A stretch of DNA of 64,000 bases from Rossellomorea aquimaris. GTDB taxonomy: Bacteria > Bacillota > Bacilli > Bacillales > Bacillaceae_B. The position numbers and the translations under genes were made by a program. This document shows positions 9,295-18,280 of this stretch, in pieces. The notes under the pieces were generated by a model, which saw only the letters and a list, made by a program, of their open reading frames with translations, was not told where the DNA came from and ran no database searches. Numbering within the stretch: position 1 is the stretch's first letter; the number at the start of each line of letters is the position of its first letter. The stretch lies in assembly GCF_000935355.1 (NCBI RefSeq), contig NZ_JXZC01000002.1:310001-374000 (forward strand), read 5' to 3'.

Positions 9295-10740
9295 TTAACG
9301 CTGTGCTGTTCTTTCAATATATTCCAAAGCCGCCTGGAGCTGCAGGTCATTCTTCTCATCCTGAACCGCTTCAAAGATTTCTTCCTGCAATCTTTCCGCC
9401 GTTACAGTATCAATGATTCCTGTGACATCAATACTCTCCTGACTTTGAAAATCCTTTACGGCCTTTTCCGTTTCCTTACTGAAATACCCATCCACGCGGT
9501 CAATGGAGAATCCAAGTCCTTGAAGCATTTCCTGGGCGTTTTGAACCTGTTCATTGTTCATCCCTTCTTGAAGAGGCTTTTCCACTTGAAGCGGGTGGGC
9601 ATAGAAATAGGACGGCTGTCTGACAGGGATATCCGGTTTGATCCCCTTTTTATGAATCCAGTTTCCATTTGGAGTCAGCCACTTGAACATCGTCAGCTTG
9701 ATATTACTTCCATCCCCCATCGGAACGGCTTGTTGCACGGTGCCTTTCCCAAAGCTCTTTGTTCCGATGAGCGGATATCCTTCAGCCTCTTTTAAAGCAC
9801 CAGCCAGGATTTCAGAAGCTGAGGCACTTCCTTCATCTATCAGCACGACTACAGGGTAAGCCTTTCTTGCTTTACTGTTTGAGAAGGATTTCATCACTTC
9901 TCCACTTCGCTCTTGAATTTGAACATACGGCTTTTTCTCCGTTACAAATTCTTTAAGGATTTCTTCTACACTTGAAAGAAGACCTCCAGGATTCCCTCTC
10001 ACATCCAAGACCAATCCTTCTACCTTTTTCTTTTCAAGTTCTCCTAATTGCTTCTTAAAATCAACGGCTGTATTTTCTGAGAAAGTAGTAATCTGGATGT
10101 AGCCTGTTTTCTTTCCATTGATTTCTTTCACATCAGAGAGGACCGTCTCAACAGGAATCTCATCGCGTTTCACGGATACTTTGATCGGATCCGTCAGTCC
10201 TTCCCGCGTAATTTCCAATTGAACCTCAGTACCCTTCTTCCCTCTGATTTTCAAAGTAGCTTCGTACAGGTCAAGTCCTTCGATGCTATTTCCGTCGACT
10301 TTAATGATACGGTCATTCGGTTTCAGTCCTGCTTCTTCCGCAGGAGAATTTTTAAAAGGGGCGACAATGATCAGCTTTCCGTCCATGATCGTGACTTCTG
10401 CCCCGATTCCTTCGAATGAAGAATCCAATGCGTCATTGAATTGGGAGGCTGTCTCGGCATTCATGTAAACCGAGTATGGATCATCGAGGGTCTTCAACAT
10501 TCCTTGAATGGCACCTTCTACAAGCTGCCCCTTGTCCACATCCTGAAAGAATTTGTCACTGATCAGATCATAAGCCACTTCCACTTTGTGAAGCTTATCA
10601 TTAAGCTCGCCTTTTCCGTCAAACTGAGCAAGCTCGTCCCCATCCTTGCCCGTCCATTCCAAGCCGCCATACATTCCTCCAGCACCGATCAGCATACTGA
10701 TGATGATTGTGATGATGAGCTTTCTGCCCGTCCACTCCAT
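9295..10740 (-). CDS. ctpB: S41 carboxyl-terminal processing protease CtpB
   Basis: A 481-residue secreted, membrane-anchored serine protease. In B. subtilis CtpB cleaves SpoIVFA in the intermembrane space to help activate pro-sigma-K processing. An N-terminal signal anchor is at residues 8-27. A PDZ domain is near 95-175 (GIGAEVTIMDGKLIIVAPF). The S41 catalytic region has the Ser in EGSASASEILAG near residue 315 and the Lys in GTKSFGKGTVQ. The C-terminus carries a peptidoglycan-binding-1 domain (NAQEMLQGLGFSIDRVDGYF). Start ATG follows GGAGGGG. All catalytic residues are present. Confidence 0.92.
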   Translation of the reverse strand: MEWTGRKLIITIIISMLIGAGGMYGGLEWTGKDGDELAQFDGKGELNDKLHKVEVAYDLISDKFFQDVDKGQLVEGAIQGMLKTLDDPYSVYMNAETASQFNDALDSSFEGIGAEVTIMDGKLIIVAPFKNSPAEEAGLKPNDRIIKVDGNSIEGLDLYEATLKIRGKKGTEVQLEITREGLTDPIKVSVKRDEIPVETVLSDVKEINGKKTGYIQITTFSENTAVDFKKQLGELEKKKVEGLVLDVRGNPGGLLSSVEEILKEFVTEKKPYVQIQERSGEVMKSFSNSKARKAYPVVVLIDEGSASASEILAGALKEAEGYPLIGTKSFGKGTVQQAVPMGDGSNIKLTMFKWLTPNGNWIHKKGIKPDIPVRQPSYFYAHPLQVEKPLQEGMNNEQVQNAQEMLQGLGFSIDRVDGYFSKETEKAVKDFQSQESIDVTGIIDTVTAERLQEEIFEAVQDEKNDLQLQAALEYIERTAQR

Positions 10741-10819
10741 ATATTCCCCTCCAGCTTGTAGTTGGTCTTTGTATAGATAAGAGTGGCGCGACTAAGGACG
10801 CCAGCCTTCCTTATCCAAC

Positions 10820-10866
10820 GAAAAAGACACCACACAAAAACGCGCTAAGGCGGTGCGATGTCTTTG
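10820..10866 (-). terminator. Probable terminator between metX and ctpB
   Basis: On the minus strand AAAGACATCGCAC pairs imperfectly with GTGTGGTGTCTTT around an internal GC-rich loop and is followed by a short T-rich run. Its position just after metX fits transcript termination. The stem has mismatches, so this is tentative. Confidence 0.5.
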
Positions 10867-10914
10867 CTTATCTAACTATATGCCGGAGGGGGACGAGTTA
10901 TGATAAGAGAGCTC

Positions 10915-11988
10915 TTATTTTGAACCTGTAAAAACTCTTTGAACGTGATGGTTTTTGAGATGAGAAGCAATGATTCCTCCCCACTTTTCAAATTCCACCA
11001 GGAATCCGTCATGACCAAAGGAGGTGGGGATAAAGTAATGTTCACTCTTTGGCACAAGCTGAGTAAACTCTTTTAAATATTGAGGTGAATAAATTAAATC
11101 TCCTTCATAGCTGATGGAAATCAATTCGCACTGGTAGTTCTTCGCTACCTCTTCTGTTCCTCCTCTTCCCCTTCCGATATCATGTGAGTTCATCGCTTTC
11201 AGCAAGGTTAGGTAGCTGTTTGGATCAAACCGCTTCCCTAATTTCTTTCCTTGGTAATCGAGATAGCTTTCCACATTGAACAGTCCGTTTTGCTTTTCAC
11301 GTTGGAAACGATGATCGAACAGCTCCTGCGTCCGGTACGTGACCATACCGACCATTCTGGCAATCTCCAATCCTTTTAAGATAGCGCCTGGTGGATAATG
11401 CCCCTTTTGAAATTCGGGGTCCTCTTCAATCGCTGTGATGCCAATGTGATTAAAAGCAAGACCATAATCATTTAAGGCAGGGGTTACGGCAAGGGCGAAT
11501 ACTTTATTGATATAGGCAGGATAGAGGGCTCCCCATTCCAAGGCCTGCATCCCTCCCAGTGAGCCTCCGATGACTGCCTCGATGTGGTCGATTGTAAGTT
11601 GTTGGAGTGCTTCATATTGGGCATGGACCATGTCCCTTATCGTAATACCCGGGAAGTCCGGACCGTAACGCTCTCCGGTATAATGATTGGTTGACGCGGG
11701 TCCCGTACTTCCTTCACATCCTCCTAAAACATTGAAGGCAATCACATTAAAATGTTCGGTATCAATATATGACCCGGGACCAATCAGCCCATCCCACCAT
11801 CCCCGGTCTTCACTCGTCCCCTTTACGATATGGGTCCCGGTGAGGGCATGGCAAACCAGGATGGTCGGGCCATCTTTGTTTCCTGTTCGTTCATACGTAA
11901 GATCAACATTTGTCAACGTGGTGCCTGACTCTAATGTTAGGGATGGGATGGTAATGGAGCTTACTTCATATGTGGATGGCTTCTCCAT
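10915..11988 (-). CDS. metX: Homoserine O-acetyltransferase MetX
   Basis: A 357-residue alpha/beta-hydrolase-fold acyltransferase that activates L-homoserine for methionine synthesis. The nucleophile elbow is GGSLGGMQALEW, with the catalytic Ser near residue 145. The family motif DSWWNLKSG-like region is replaced by the usual GPGSYIDTEHFNVIAFNVLG block, and the catalytic His lies in SFGHDGFLVE. The ATG at 11988 is chosen because AGGAGG stands just before it; the longer frame upstream has no site and no homology. It follows metY in the same direction, so the two enzymes give consecutive steps, behind the S-box upstream of metY. Whether the acyl donor is acetyl- or succinyl-CoA is inferred from family. 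Confidence 0.9.
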   Translation of the reverse strand: MEKPSTYEVSSITIPSLTLESGTTLTNVDLTYERTGNKDGPTILVCHALTGTHIVKGTSEDRGWWDGLIGPGSYIDTEHFNVIAFNVLGGCEGSTGPASTNHYTGERYGPDFPGITIRDMVHAQYEALQQLTIDHIEAVIGGSLGGMQALEWGALYPAYINKVFALAVTPALNDYGLAFNHIGITAIEEDPEFQKGHYPPGAILKGLEIARMVGMVTYRTQELFDHRFQREKQNGLFNVESYLDYQGKKLGKRFDPNSYLTLLKAMNSHDIGRGRGGTEEVAKNYQCELISISYEGDLIYSPQYLKEFTQLVPKSEHYFIPTSFGHDGFLVEFEKWGGIIASHLKNHHVQRVFTGSK

Positions 11989-12177
11989 TCCTCCACCTCC
12001 TTTTTTTGGTGTTGTGGAGGGGGTGATCAGGATTTTATTCCGGATTTCCCCCGCCGTAAAACAGTTGATTTCGGATTCGTTTTTGGATATGGCGCTCAAC
12101 CGCAAAAATTGAAAATTCGCCGTTAAGTCTCTCGCAAAGAATTCAGATTTTCATTCGAGGGGACAGCTAGCAGCCTG

Positions 12178-12292
12178 TTCGCTGATAAAATCCTGATTTC
12201 GCTGATATATTGCGGATTTCGCTGATAAATGGTCCGATTTCGCTGATATATTCGAAATTCCGCTGATAAAATCAGATTTTCTCTGATAACTC
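12178..12292. repeat. Six-unit array of about 20-bp repeats between metY and metX
   Basis: The core TTCGCTGATA(A/T)A recurs at 12178, 12198, 12218, 12239, 12258 (TTCCGCTGATAAA) and 12279 (TTCTCTGATAA). The period is 20-21 bp and each core is followed by 6-8 variable bases. It lies in the 407-bp gap (11989-12395) between metY and metX, where I see no gene and no clear terminator. The near two-helical-turn phasing is notable. Confidence 0.85.
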
Positions 12293-12395
12293 CCTTTCAT
12301 AAACCCCGAATGCCCTAAAAATAGTATCTAAATCCCCGTTTTCACCCTTTAAAGTGATTTCAATTACGATTTTAGGGCTGAATTCTCCCTTTCAA

Positions 12396-13691
12396 TCATA
12401 CCCTTGATGTTTCCAACGCCACTTCAATGGCATGATCCAAGTCCTCGATCAGGTCCTTCGCAGACTCTAATCCAACAGAAAGTCTCACCAGATCCTCGGT
12501 TACACCTGTCGCACGAATTTCCTGCTCGTTTAATTGCTGATGGGTCGTGGATGCCGGGTGGATAATCAATGATTTGGCATCTCCCACGTTGGCAACGTGA
12601 GACCAAAGGGAGATATTATCGACTACTTTCCGTCCAGAATCCCTGCCGCCTTTTATACCAAAGACGACTATGGATCCCGCTCCATTTTTCAAGTATTTTT
12701 GAGCAAGTTTATGAGACGGATGCTGAGGTAATCCTGGATAGGATACCCACGCAACACCATTGTGCTGATCTAAATGCTCCGCAATCTTCAAGGCATTCTC
12801 GGTGTGACGTTCGATGCGAAGATGCAGCGTTTCCAATCCCTGCAGCAATAGGAATGCGTTTTGTGGACTTAAGCAAGCTCCCAAGTCACGGAGCAGCTGC
12901 ACCCTTAATTTCGTAATGAAGGCTGCGGGTCCCACATCCTGTGCGTAGCGCAGTCCATTATAGCTCCGGTCCTCTTCCGTGAAGCCCGGGAACTTTTCAT
13001 GATTCCAATCAAACTTCCCACCGTCAATGACGACTCCCCCTATTGCCGTACCGTGACCGCCAATCCATTTTGTTGCAGAGTGAATGACGATATCCGCTCC
13101 CCACTCGATCGGCTTACATACATATGGAGTGGCGAATGTGTTATCGATGATCAACGGAATATGATGGTCATGAGCCACTTTTGCCACTGCTTCAATATCA
13201 AGGACGTGAAGACTCGGATTACCGATGGTCTCAGCGAATACCGCTTTTGTTTTAGGAGTGATCGCTTTTCTGAAGTTTTCCGGGTCATCGGGATTTACAA
13301 AATGGACCTTGATTCCATATTTCGGTAGAGTCGTAGAAAATAAATTATACGTTCCACCGTAGAGATTGGTAGCCGCTACAATTTCATCACCTGCTCCGGC
13401 GATATTTAAGATTGATAGAGAGATCGCGGCCATCCCGGATGAAACACCCAGTGCTCCGATTCCCCCTTCTAGAAGTGCCAGGCGTTTTTCCAATACGTCT
13501 ACTGTCGGGTTCATGATGCGGGTATAAATGTTCCCCGGTTCTTCAAGGGCAAATAATTTTGCCGCATGATCACTGTTATCGAAGACGTAGGATGTTGTTT
13601 GATAAATGGGAACTGCCCTTGAACCTGTGGATGGGTCGGGCTCCTGGCCACCGTGAAGCAGTAGTGTGTCGAAATCGAATGATTTTGTCAT
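12396..13691 (-). CDS. metY: O-acetylhomoserine sulfhydrylase / cysteine synthase MetY
   Basis: A 431-residue PLP enzyme of the Cys/Met metabolism family. It makes homocysteine from O-acetylhomoserine and sulfide, and often also cysteine from O-acetylserine. The PLP lysine lies in [16 protein letters not shown] near residue 209. The N-terminal [24 protein letters not shown] is characteristic of MetY, and the length of about 430 separates it from the shorter MetB/MetC group. The SAM-I riboswitch about 300 bp upstream on the same strand controls it, and metX follows. The start follows AGGAGG. Confidence 0.93.
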   Translation of the reverse strand: MTKSFDFDTLLLHGGQEPDPSTGSRAVPIYQTTSYVFDNSDHAAKLFALEEPGNIYTRIMNPTVDVLEKRLALLEGGIGALGVSSGMAAISLSILNIAGAGDEIVAATNLYGGTYNLFSTTLPKYGIKVHFVNPDDPENFRKAITPKTKAVFAETIGNPSLHVLDIEAVAKVAHDHHIPLIIDNTFATPYVCKPIEWGADIVIHSATKWIGGHGTAIGGVVIDGGKFDWNHEKFPGFTEEDRSYNGLRYAQDVGPAAFITKLRVQLLRDLGACLSPQNAFLLLQGLETLHLRIERHTENALKIAEHLDQHNGVAWVSYPGLPQHPSHKLAQKYLKNGAGSIVVFGIKGGRDSGRKVVDNISLWSHVANVGDAKSLIIHPASTTHQQLNEQEIRATGVTEDLVRLSVGLESAKDLIEDLDHAIEVALETSRV

Positions 13692-13746
13692 AGAGAATTC
13701 CTCCTGAAATGGTTTTTAATTTTGGACTTTGCGTTTGGATGTTTTA

Positions 13747-13945
13747 GACGTTTGCCTGTTGATGTTTGTTGGATTTTTGACTGTTGAATTTTTGTGTTAA
13801 TTTGACTGTTGAATTTGGAATGATATTTGACTGTTAAAATAATGCGTTTATTTGACTGCTGAATTTCCCACTTATTTTAACTGTTAAATATCGACCCATT
13901 TTCTCCTGTTGAATAACGGCTAAAATTCTCCTGTTGAAATCAGAG
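13747..13945. repeat. Eight-unit array of about 25-bp repeats in the metY leader
   Basis: Between the S-box terminator and the metY start, a core of the form TTGACTGTTGAAT recurs about every 23-26 bp: GCCTGTTGATG, TTGACTGTTGAAT (twice), TTGACTGTTAAAA, TTGACTGCTGAAT, TTAACTGTTAAAT, CTCCTGTTGAAT and CTCCTGTTGAAAT. On the transcribed strand the core reads ATTCAACAGTCAAA. It resembles in layout, and partly in sequence, the TTTATCAGCGAAAT array between metY and metX. No coding frame runs through it. Confidence 0.8.
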
Positions 13946-13989
13946 ACTCAAAAATCGAAGAAGTAAGTTTCCTTAAGAAGATAGAAGAG

Positions 13990-14160
13990 GAAAAAATAAA
14001 AACCCTCTTCCTAAGAAGAGGGTCTAATTTAATAGGGTCCTCCTCTTATCTTTCAGGCAGATCGCCTGCAGGAATTAGCACCTTTTCATGCAGCTTGAAA
14101 GCGTACATGAAGGTTGCCGGGTTTCATCGGGCCTAGTCCCTCCACCTCTCTGGATAAGAG
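13990..14160 (-). promoter_or_regulatory. SAM-I (S-box) riboswitch with intrinsic terminator
   Basis: On the minus strand the aptamer runs from 14160 to 14043. P1 is CTCTTATC / GATAAGAG, followed by the hallmark AGAGAGGTGGAGGGACT, GGCCCGATGAAACCCGGCA and AAGGTGCTAATTCC blocks. Downstream, ACCCTCTTCTTAGGAAGAGGGT plus a T-run (14023-13990) is the expression-platform terminator. High S-adenosylmethionine should stop transcription before metY-metX. The first structured gene downstream is metY, about 300 nt away. Confidence 0.97.
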
Positions 14161-14255
14161 CATGTAGTTGTCAATGTGAAAATTCTTGCGTTGAGATGAA
14201 TTATAAGGGGTAACCGACCTCAACGTCAAGGGTATTTTTAGAATTTTTACATTAT

Positions 14256-15395
14256 TTAATTTTTAACCGAAGCTGCAATCGCTTCGGTGAATTGCACGAC
14301 GATGTCTTCCCCATCCTCAATACCTAACGATATGCGCACGACATGTGTGTTTATGCCCAGTTTTTCCTGAGCTTCTTTCGGTAGGGCGCGATGGGACGTT
14401 CCTAACGGATAGGAAACCGTCGTCTCCACCCCGGCCAGGGACGGGATGATTTTGACCCAGCCCAGTGACTTGAAGAATGAGCTGATATCGCATGTGTCGG
14501 ATAGCTCGATGGTCACGATGGCGCCATTTCCCTTATCGGATAAATCTCTTGGGTAATAGACTTCCTTCACATATTCATTTGCTCGAAGTTCCGCCGCCAG
14601 AACTTCGGCATTCCTTGCTTGAGTCCCCATCCGAAGAGCCAATGTTTTTGCTCCGCGGCATGTCAGCCAGGCTTCAAATGGACTCAAGTTCGAACCGATG
14701 TTGACGACTTTTTCCCTCGCTTTTTGAACGAGCTCTTCTTTTCCGACGACGACCCCTGCTGTGATATCACTGTGTCCTCCGATATACTTCGTGGCACTGT
14801 GGGCGACCAGATCCACTCCTTCTAAGAAAGGCTGGCGCAGGAATGGTGTGGCAAATGTGTTATCGATCATGGTTTTCAGGTTGTGTTTTTCAGCGAATCC
14901 GACCATTTTCGGAATATCTTCCACTCGCATGAACGGGTTTGTGACGGTCTCACTGTATAGGAGTTTGGTTTGTGGAGTAATGGCTTTCTCTAATTCTTCC
15001 ACACTTGTAAAATCAACGAATGAAGTAGAAATACCGAATGATTTCAGCTCTTCTTTCAGCATATGGAACGTACCTCCATATAAATCCTCGGCGGCAATGA
15101 TGTGATCGCCTGATTTCACAACTGCGAGGATTCCCACAAGGATGGCCGATAATCCAGAAGAAGTTGCGACACCTGCCGGGGCCCCCTCCAGGTCTGCCAC
15201 CATCTTACCAAGCTCGTCCGTATTTGGATTTCCCGTTCTTGTGTATAGATAAGGGGACTTTCCTTCATAGAAACCTTCCAGCTCCTCTAAAGAGGTAAAA
15301 GAAAAAGCAGACGTCTGATAAATGGGAGTCGTCTTACTGCGGATTTCCTCCGTCCCTTTTAACTGGTTGTGTACGACCTTGGTTGTAAATTTCAT
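14256..15395 (-). CDS. Cystathionine gamma-lyase/beta-lyase-type PLP enzyme
   Basis: A 379-residue member of the MetB/MetC/MccB group. The PLP lysine is in HSATKYIGGHSDITAG near residue 200. Other family blocks are YTRTGNPNTDELG and TVTNPFMRV. It could act as cystathionine gamma-synthase, beta-lyase or gamma-lyase; sequence alone does not settle this. The start at 15395 (MKFTTKVVHNQ) matches family N-termini. The 37-residue upstream extension in the same frame has no ribosome binding site and unlike composition. It lies upstream of the S-box and is probably transcribed separately from metY-metX. The last codons run up to the low-GC gap before the riboswitch. Confidence 0.85.
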   Translation of the reverse strand: MKFTTKVVHNQLKGTEEIRSKTTPIYQTSAFSFTSLEELEGFYEGKSPYLYTRTGNPNTDELGKMVADLEGAPAGVATSSGLSAILVGILAVVKSGDHIIAAEDLYGGTFHMLKEELKSFGISTSFVDFTSVEELEKAITPQTKLLYSETVTNPFMRVEDIPKMVGFAEKHNLKTMIDNTFATPFLRQPFLEGVDLVAHSATKYIGGHSDITAGVVVGKEELVQKAREKVVNIGSNLSPFEAWLTCRGAKTLALRMGTQARNAEVLAAELRANEYVKEVYYPRDLSDKGNGAIVTIELSDTCDISSFFKSLGWVKIIPSLAGVETTVSYPLGTSHRALPKEAQEKLGINTHVVRISLGIEDGEDIVVQFTEAIAASVKN

Positions 15396-15481
15396 CTCTC
15401 TTTCATCCTTCCTGAATCTTTGTATTTTTAAAAGTGTATCATATTCAGAAGATTGTGAGGAGTAGGACGTATTGGAGGGCA

Positions 15482-15515
15482 TAAAAAAACACCTGCCCAA
15501 TTGCAACAGGTGCTC
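15482..15515 (-). terminator. Terminator after the DUF302 gene
   Basis: AGCACCTGTTGCAATTGGG with CAGGTGT forms a stem on the minus strand, followed by seven T. It ends the redox-cluster transcript coming from the right. Confidence 0.8.
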
Positions 15516-15521
15516 TACATT

Positions 15522-15905
15522 TTATTGAACGTTATCTAAACATCCGATCAAGCGATTTTCAATATCCGATGCCAGGTTTTTCAGTTCATCGTTATCCACC
15601 ATTTCGATCAGCTTGCTTGGTTTTGCCATACCGATCTTGGTGGTACCACCTTCTGTGTATACCGTCACTTTGCAAGGGAGGAAGTAGCTTACGAGCATGC
15701 TTTCTTCCAGCACCTTTTTCGCTTCATGTGGATTACACACCTCTAACACGACTACTTCTTCGTTGAAATCAAGCCCTTTATCCTGTAGCTTCTGGGCAAG
15801 ATCGAGATTCCATAACACGCCAAAGCTTTCATTTTTCAGGGCCGTTTCTACCGCTTCCACTGCTTCTTTCACACTCATTGAAACTTCCTTTGTGTAATGA
15901 AACAT
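15522..15905 (-). CDS. DUF302 domain protein
   Basis: A 127-residue soluble protein that is almost entirely a DUF302 domain (MFHYTKEV...GVLWNLDLAQKLQDKGL...VVLEVCNPHEAKKVLE). The ATG at 15905 has AAAGGAGGAGATG in front; a longer frame upstream lacks one. DUF302 proteins have no settled biochemical role. They are often found beside sulfur, thiol or metal redox genes, and this one follows a ccdA/two-component/TlpA cluster on the same strand. A GAGGTCCGTCCCTC repeat (15987-16000) separates it from the TlpA-like gene. Confidence 0.8.
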   Translation of the reverse strand: MFHYTKEVSMSVKEAVEAVETALKNESFGVLWNLDLAQKLQDKGLDFNEEVVVLEVCNPHEAKKVLEESMLVSYFLPCKVTVYTEGGTTKIGMAKPSKLIEMVDNDELKNLASDIENRLIGCLDNVQ

Positions 15906-15986
15906 GTTCACATCTCCTCCTTTATCTATCTCTAGCCTACATTCTGTTAATACCTCATAGTGTATCAGGTCAAACATCGAAATTCA

Positions 15987-16000
15987 GAGGTCCGTCCCTC
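15987..16000. repeat. Copy of dispersed 14-mer GAGGTCCGTCCCTC
   Basis: One exact copy between the DUF302 and TlpA-like genes. The same 14-mer, or its complement GAGGGACGGACCTC, or a near match, occurs at 26249, 27215, 27445, 27627, 32036, 32127, 32208, 47768, 55212, 55483, 55750 and 63744. It carries an outer GAGG/CCTC dyad. Most copies are intergenic; two are in coding sequence (comFC and the DUF1850 gene). Confidence 0.9.
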
Positions 16001-16004
16001 TTCA

Positions 16005-16586
16005 TTATTCCATTCCTTCGACCATCTTACCCATCATTTCTTCGTTCATTGGTCCGACGATTTTGTGTTGGATGATGCCTTTGGTATCGATCATGTAGGT
16101 GGTCGGGATGGTGAATGCCCGGTATTCGTCTCCGATTTCTCCCTTTTCATCCATCGGTATGGGGAAGGTGAGTTCGTAGCCGTCGATGAATTCCTGGACA
16201 GCTTTTTCCCCATCATCCATGGATGTCAGGTTGACGGCAAGGATTTCTACGTTTTCTTTCTCTGCATTCTCTTCGTAGTAACTCTGCATATGGGGCATTT
16301 CAGCTTTACATGGCGGACACCAGGTAGCCCAGAAGTTCAGGATCACCTTCTTACCTTGATAATCTGAAAGCTTGACGGCTTCACCATCTAAGGTGGTTAA
16401 TTCAAAATCCGGAGCGCGGTCCCCTTTTGCGAGACCCTGCTGTGCATTAGAAAGGTCCATGGATTCATTGGCTAATTGGGCAGCCTCTTCCCTGGCCTTC
16501 TTTTCCTGTTGATCCTGAAAAAAGTTCACTAAGAAAATGCCGATAAGAAGTGCAACGATGGCCAAAGCAAAATTTCGTTTATTCAA
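16005..16586 (-). CDS. Membrane-anchored TlpA/ResA-type thiol-disulfide oxidoreductase
   Basis: A 193-residue protein with one N-terminal transmembrane anchor (FALAIVALLIGIFLVNFF) and an extracytoplasmic thioredoxin-fold domain. The active site is WATWCPPCKAEMPHM near residue 92; the CPPC dipeptide is typical of TlpA-like reductants. A cis-proline site is in TIPTTYMID. It would receive electrons from CcdA encoded four genes upstream. Targets could be apocytochrome c or other exported thiol proteins; the sequence does not tell. It overlaps the preceding membrane protein gene by 8 bp. Confidence 0.88.
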   Translation of the reverse strand: MNKRNFALAIVALLIGIFLVNFFQDQQEKKAREEAAQLANESMDLSNAQQGLAKGDRAPDFELTTLDGEAVKLSDYQGKKVILNFWATWCPPCKAEMPHMQSYYEENAEKENVEILAVNLTSMDDGEKAVQEFIDGYELTFPIPMDEKGEIGDEYRAFTIPTTYMIDTKGIIQHKIVGPMNEEMMGKMVEGME

Positions 16587-17196
16587 TGTGTTTCCTCCTT
16601 ACGTTTAAAAGAAAGATGAGATAAGTCATCATGACCAGATAGGTCCAGGTGGTGACGGTAAATTCAAAGCCGCTAATGAAGGCCCTTAGAAATAGCTGGA
16701 CTAAAGTAAACATGATCAATAACTGGCCTGCCCAGGTATCTCCGCCTTGATCACCGGCTTTTTTACTAAAGAATACAAGGATCAATAGATTGAGCAGTAC
16801 CTGAATACCAGCTAGTAGATAGTGGTTATAAAGGATATGAAGGACCGCTTCATAGACAAGAACTGTGACCATCCATGAAATTATAATTGTTGTTGGATGA
16901 TCAACCTTTTTAACAATTATGTAAGTAAGAGCTGCTATCAGTCCTAACCAGTATCCAATGACTCCTCCGTGAAAATAGAGGATGGTAATTGGATGTTCTA
17001 TCACCGTTTGAAAGTCAATTACAATCACACTCAGCTTCCAGACGAGTAAAAAAGTGAAAATACTATTGGAGTACCAGTCGCTTGCCTTTCTATTCCAAAA
17101 GAAGAGGAACAAGAAAGTGATTATGAACGAAGCGATAATGGCTCCCCATGAAGCCGGGAATGTGAAGGAGCCTATGGTGTACCACTGTTGTGTCAT
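16579..17196 (-). CDS. Polytopic membrane protein in the CcdA/TlpA cluster
   Basis: A 205-residue protein with about six hydrophobic helices and short loops (SWGAIIASFIITFLFLFFW and others). The start at 17196 (MTQQWYTIGSF) follows AAGGAGAATATT; the longer frame upstream has no such site. I do not recognise a named family with confidence. It may be a CcdC-like or prolipoprotein-transferase-fold relative. Position between the kinase and the TlpA-like reductase, with tight spacing and overlap, suggests it works with the CcdA/TlpA electron path or its sensing. Confidence 0.7.
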   Translation of the reverse strand: MTQQWYTIGSFTFPASWGAIIASFIITFLFLFFWNRKASDWYSNSIFTFLLVWKLSVIVIDFQTVIEHPITILYFHGGVIGYWLGLIAALTYIIVKKVDHPTTIIISWMVTVLVYEAVLHILYNHYLLAGIQVLLNLLILVFFSKKAGDQGGDTWAGQLLIMFTLVQLFLRAFISGFEFTVTTWTYLVMMTYLIFLLNVRRKHIE

Positions 17197-17218
17197 AATA
17201 TTCTCCTTAAGTCGTTCT

Positions 17219-18280
17219 TTATTTAGGGATTGGAAGTCGTATTTCAAAGGTATGGTAATGACTATCTGTTACGAGGGAAAGGTGTCCTCCATGTGCTTCC
17301 ACAATTTCTTTTGCAATTGCGAGCCCCAGTCCGGCTCCACCTGTCACCAGTGATCGGGAAGCATCCACTCGATAAAAGCGTTCGAAAATAAGCTCACTTT
17401 CTTCAATGGGAATTTTTCTTCCCTTATGTGAAAAACGGGTTATATAATGTTCTTTCTCCATATAGCCTTCTATCCTTACCTTTTTCCCATTGTCATAATC
17501 CACAATATTTTGAAGGATATTGCTAAGGACTTGATTAAGTCCATCAGTGCTGCCTTCCAGAGTGAAAGGCTTAAGATTGTAGTCCACTTTTATACCTTTC
17601 TCAAGGAATTTGACGTGAAAGATGGTGAGTCGTCTCTTTATCAGTTCGTGGATCAGGATTTTTTCATGGTTGAAGTACTTCATTTCTCCATCTGATGTCC
17701 ATTGATTGATTCGGACGAGTTGTTCCAGTAATCGTTCGATTCGTGTGGTTTCTTCTTGAAGTGAACAATACATCTCTTGGTCCCCTTCAATGACCCCTTT
17801 TTCAAGTCCTTCGAGATAGCCTGATAAATTCGTCAGGGGGGTCCTTAACTCATGAGAAAGATCTCTCAGCAAACGATTTTGCTTTGCTTTTATGATAGCC
17901 GTTCTTTCTGAAAGTTCATTGAAGGCATCATTCAGCTCCTTCACCTCATAGATCAGAGGATTCTTTAGCTTTGTCGGATGCTTTCCTTTTTGCAGCTCTT
18001 GAGTTGCTGCTGTTAATTTCTTTAGTGGATGAATCAACCATTTTAATAAAATAAAATGAAATCCGCCTGCAAGGATGAATGCAAGAATACTTACTTTCAC
18101 TAAATACTCATTTAGGAGGGTTTCTAAGTCAGTTCCTGTAATCTCTTGCTGATTTACGAGTGTACAAGCATAGTTTTTCACGGTAAATCCTGCAATGACG
18201 ATGACTATGGCAATGATAATGGTGTTAAGGAAAGTCAACTGGGTGAAGATCCCCCACACTTTTTTCCTCTTAAGCATCAA
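17219..18280 (-). CDS. Sensor histidine kinase of the CcdA/TlpA cluster
   Basis: A 353-residue membrane kinase with two transmembrane helices (near residues 12-34 and 64-86) bracketing only about 30 external residues. HAMP follows, then HisKA (DLSHELRTPLTNLSGYL near residue 145) and HATPase (N-box LSNILQNIVDYDNG, G-box GAGLGLAIAKEIVEAHGG). The very short external loop suggests intramembrane or membrane-partner sensing. Its start overlaps the end of the response regulator gene by 11 bp. It sits between ccdA-RR and the TlpA-like genes, which points to control of a thiol-redox or cell-envelope response. Confidence 0.9.
   Translation of the reverse strand: MMLKRKKVWGIFTQLTFLNTIIIAIVIVIAGFTVKNYACTLVNQQEITGTDLETLLNEYLVKVSILAFILAGGFHFILLKWLIHPLKKLTAATQELQKGKHPTKLKNPLIYEVKELNDAFNELSERTAIIKAKQNRLLRDLSHELRTPLTNLSGYLEGLEKGVIEGDQEMYCSLQEETTRIERLLEQLVRINQWTSDGEMKYFNHEKILIHELIKRRLTIFHVKFLEKGIKVDYNLKPFTLEGSTDGLNQVLSNILQNIVDYDNGKKVRIEGYMEKEHYITRFSHKGRKIPIEESELIFERFYRVDASRSLVTGGAGLGLAIAKEIVEAHGGHLSLVTDSHYHTFEIRLPIPK

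Noticed and set aside
10800-10912. A riboswitch or T-box in front of ctpB
   Set aside because: The structured sequence lies directly after metX and behaves like an imperfect terminator; no T-box or other ligand-RNA motif is visible.
12178-12292. CRISPR array (regular short repeats with variable spacers)
   Set aside because: Cores are only about 12 bp and spacers 6-8 bp, repeats are imperfect, and no cas gene is nearby. The same applies to the array at 13747-13945.
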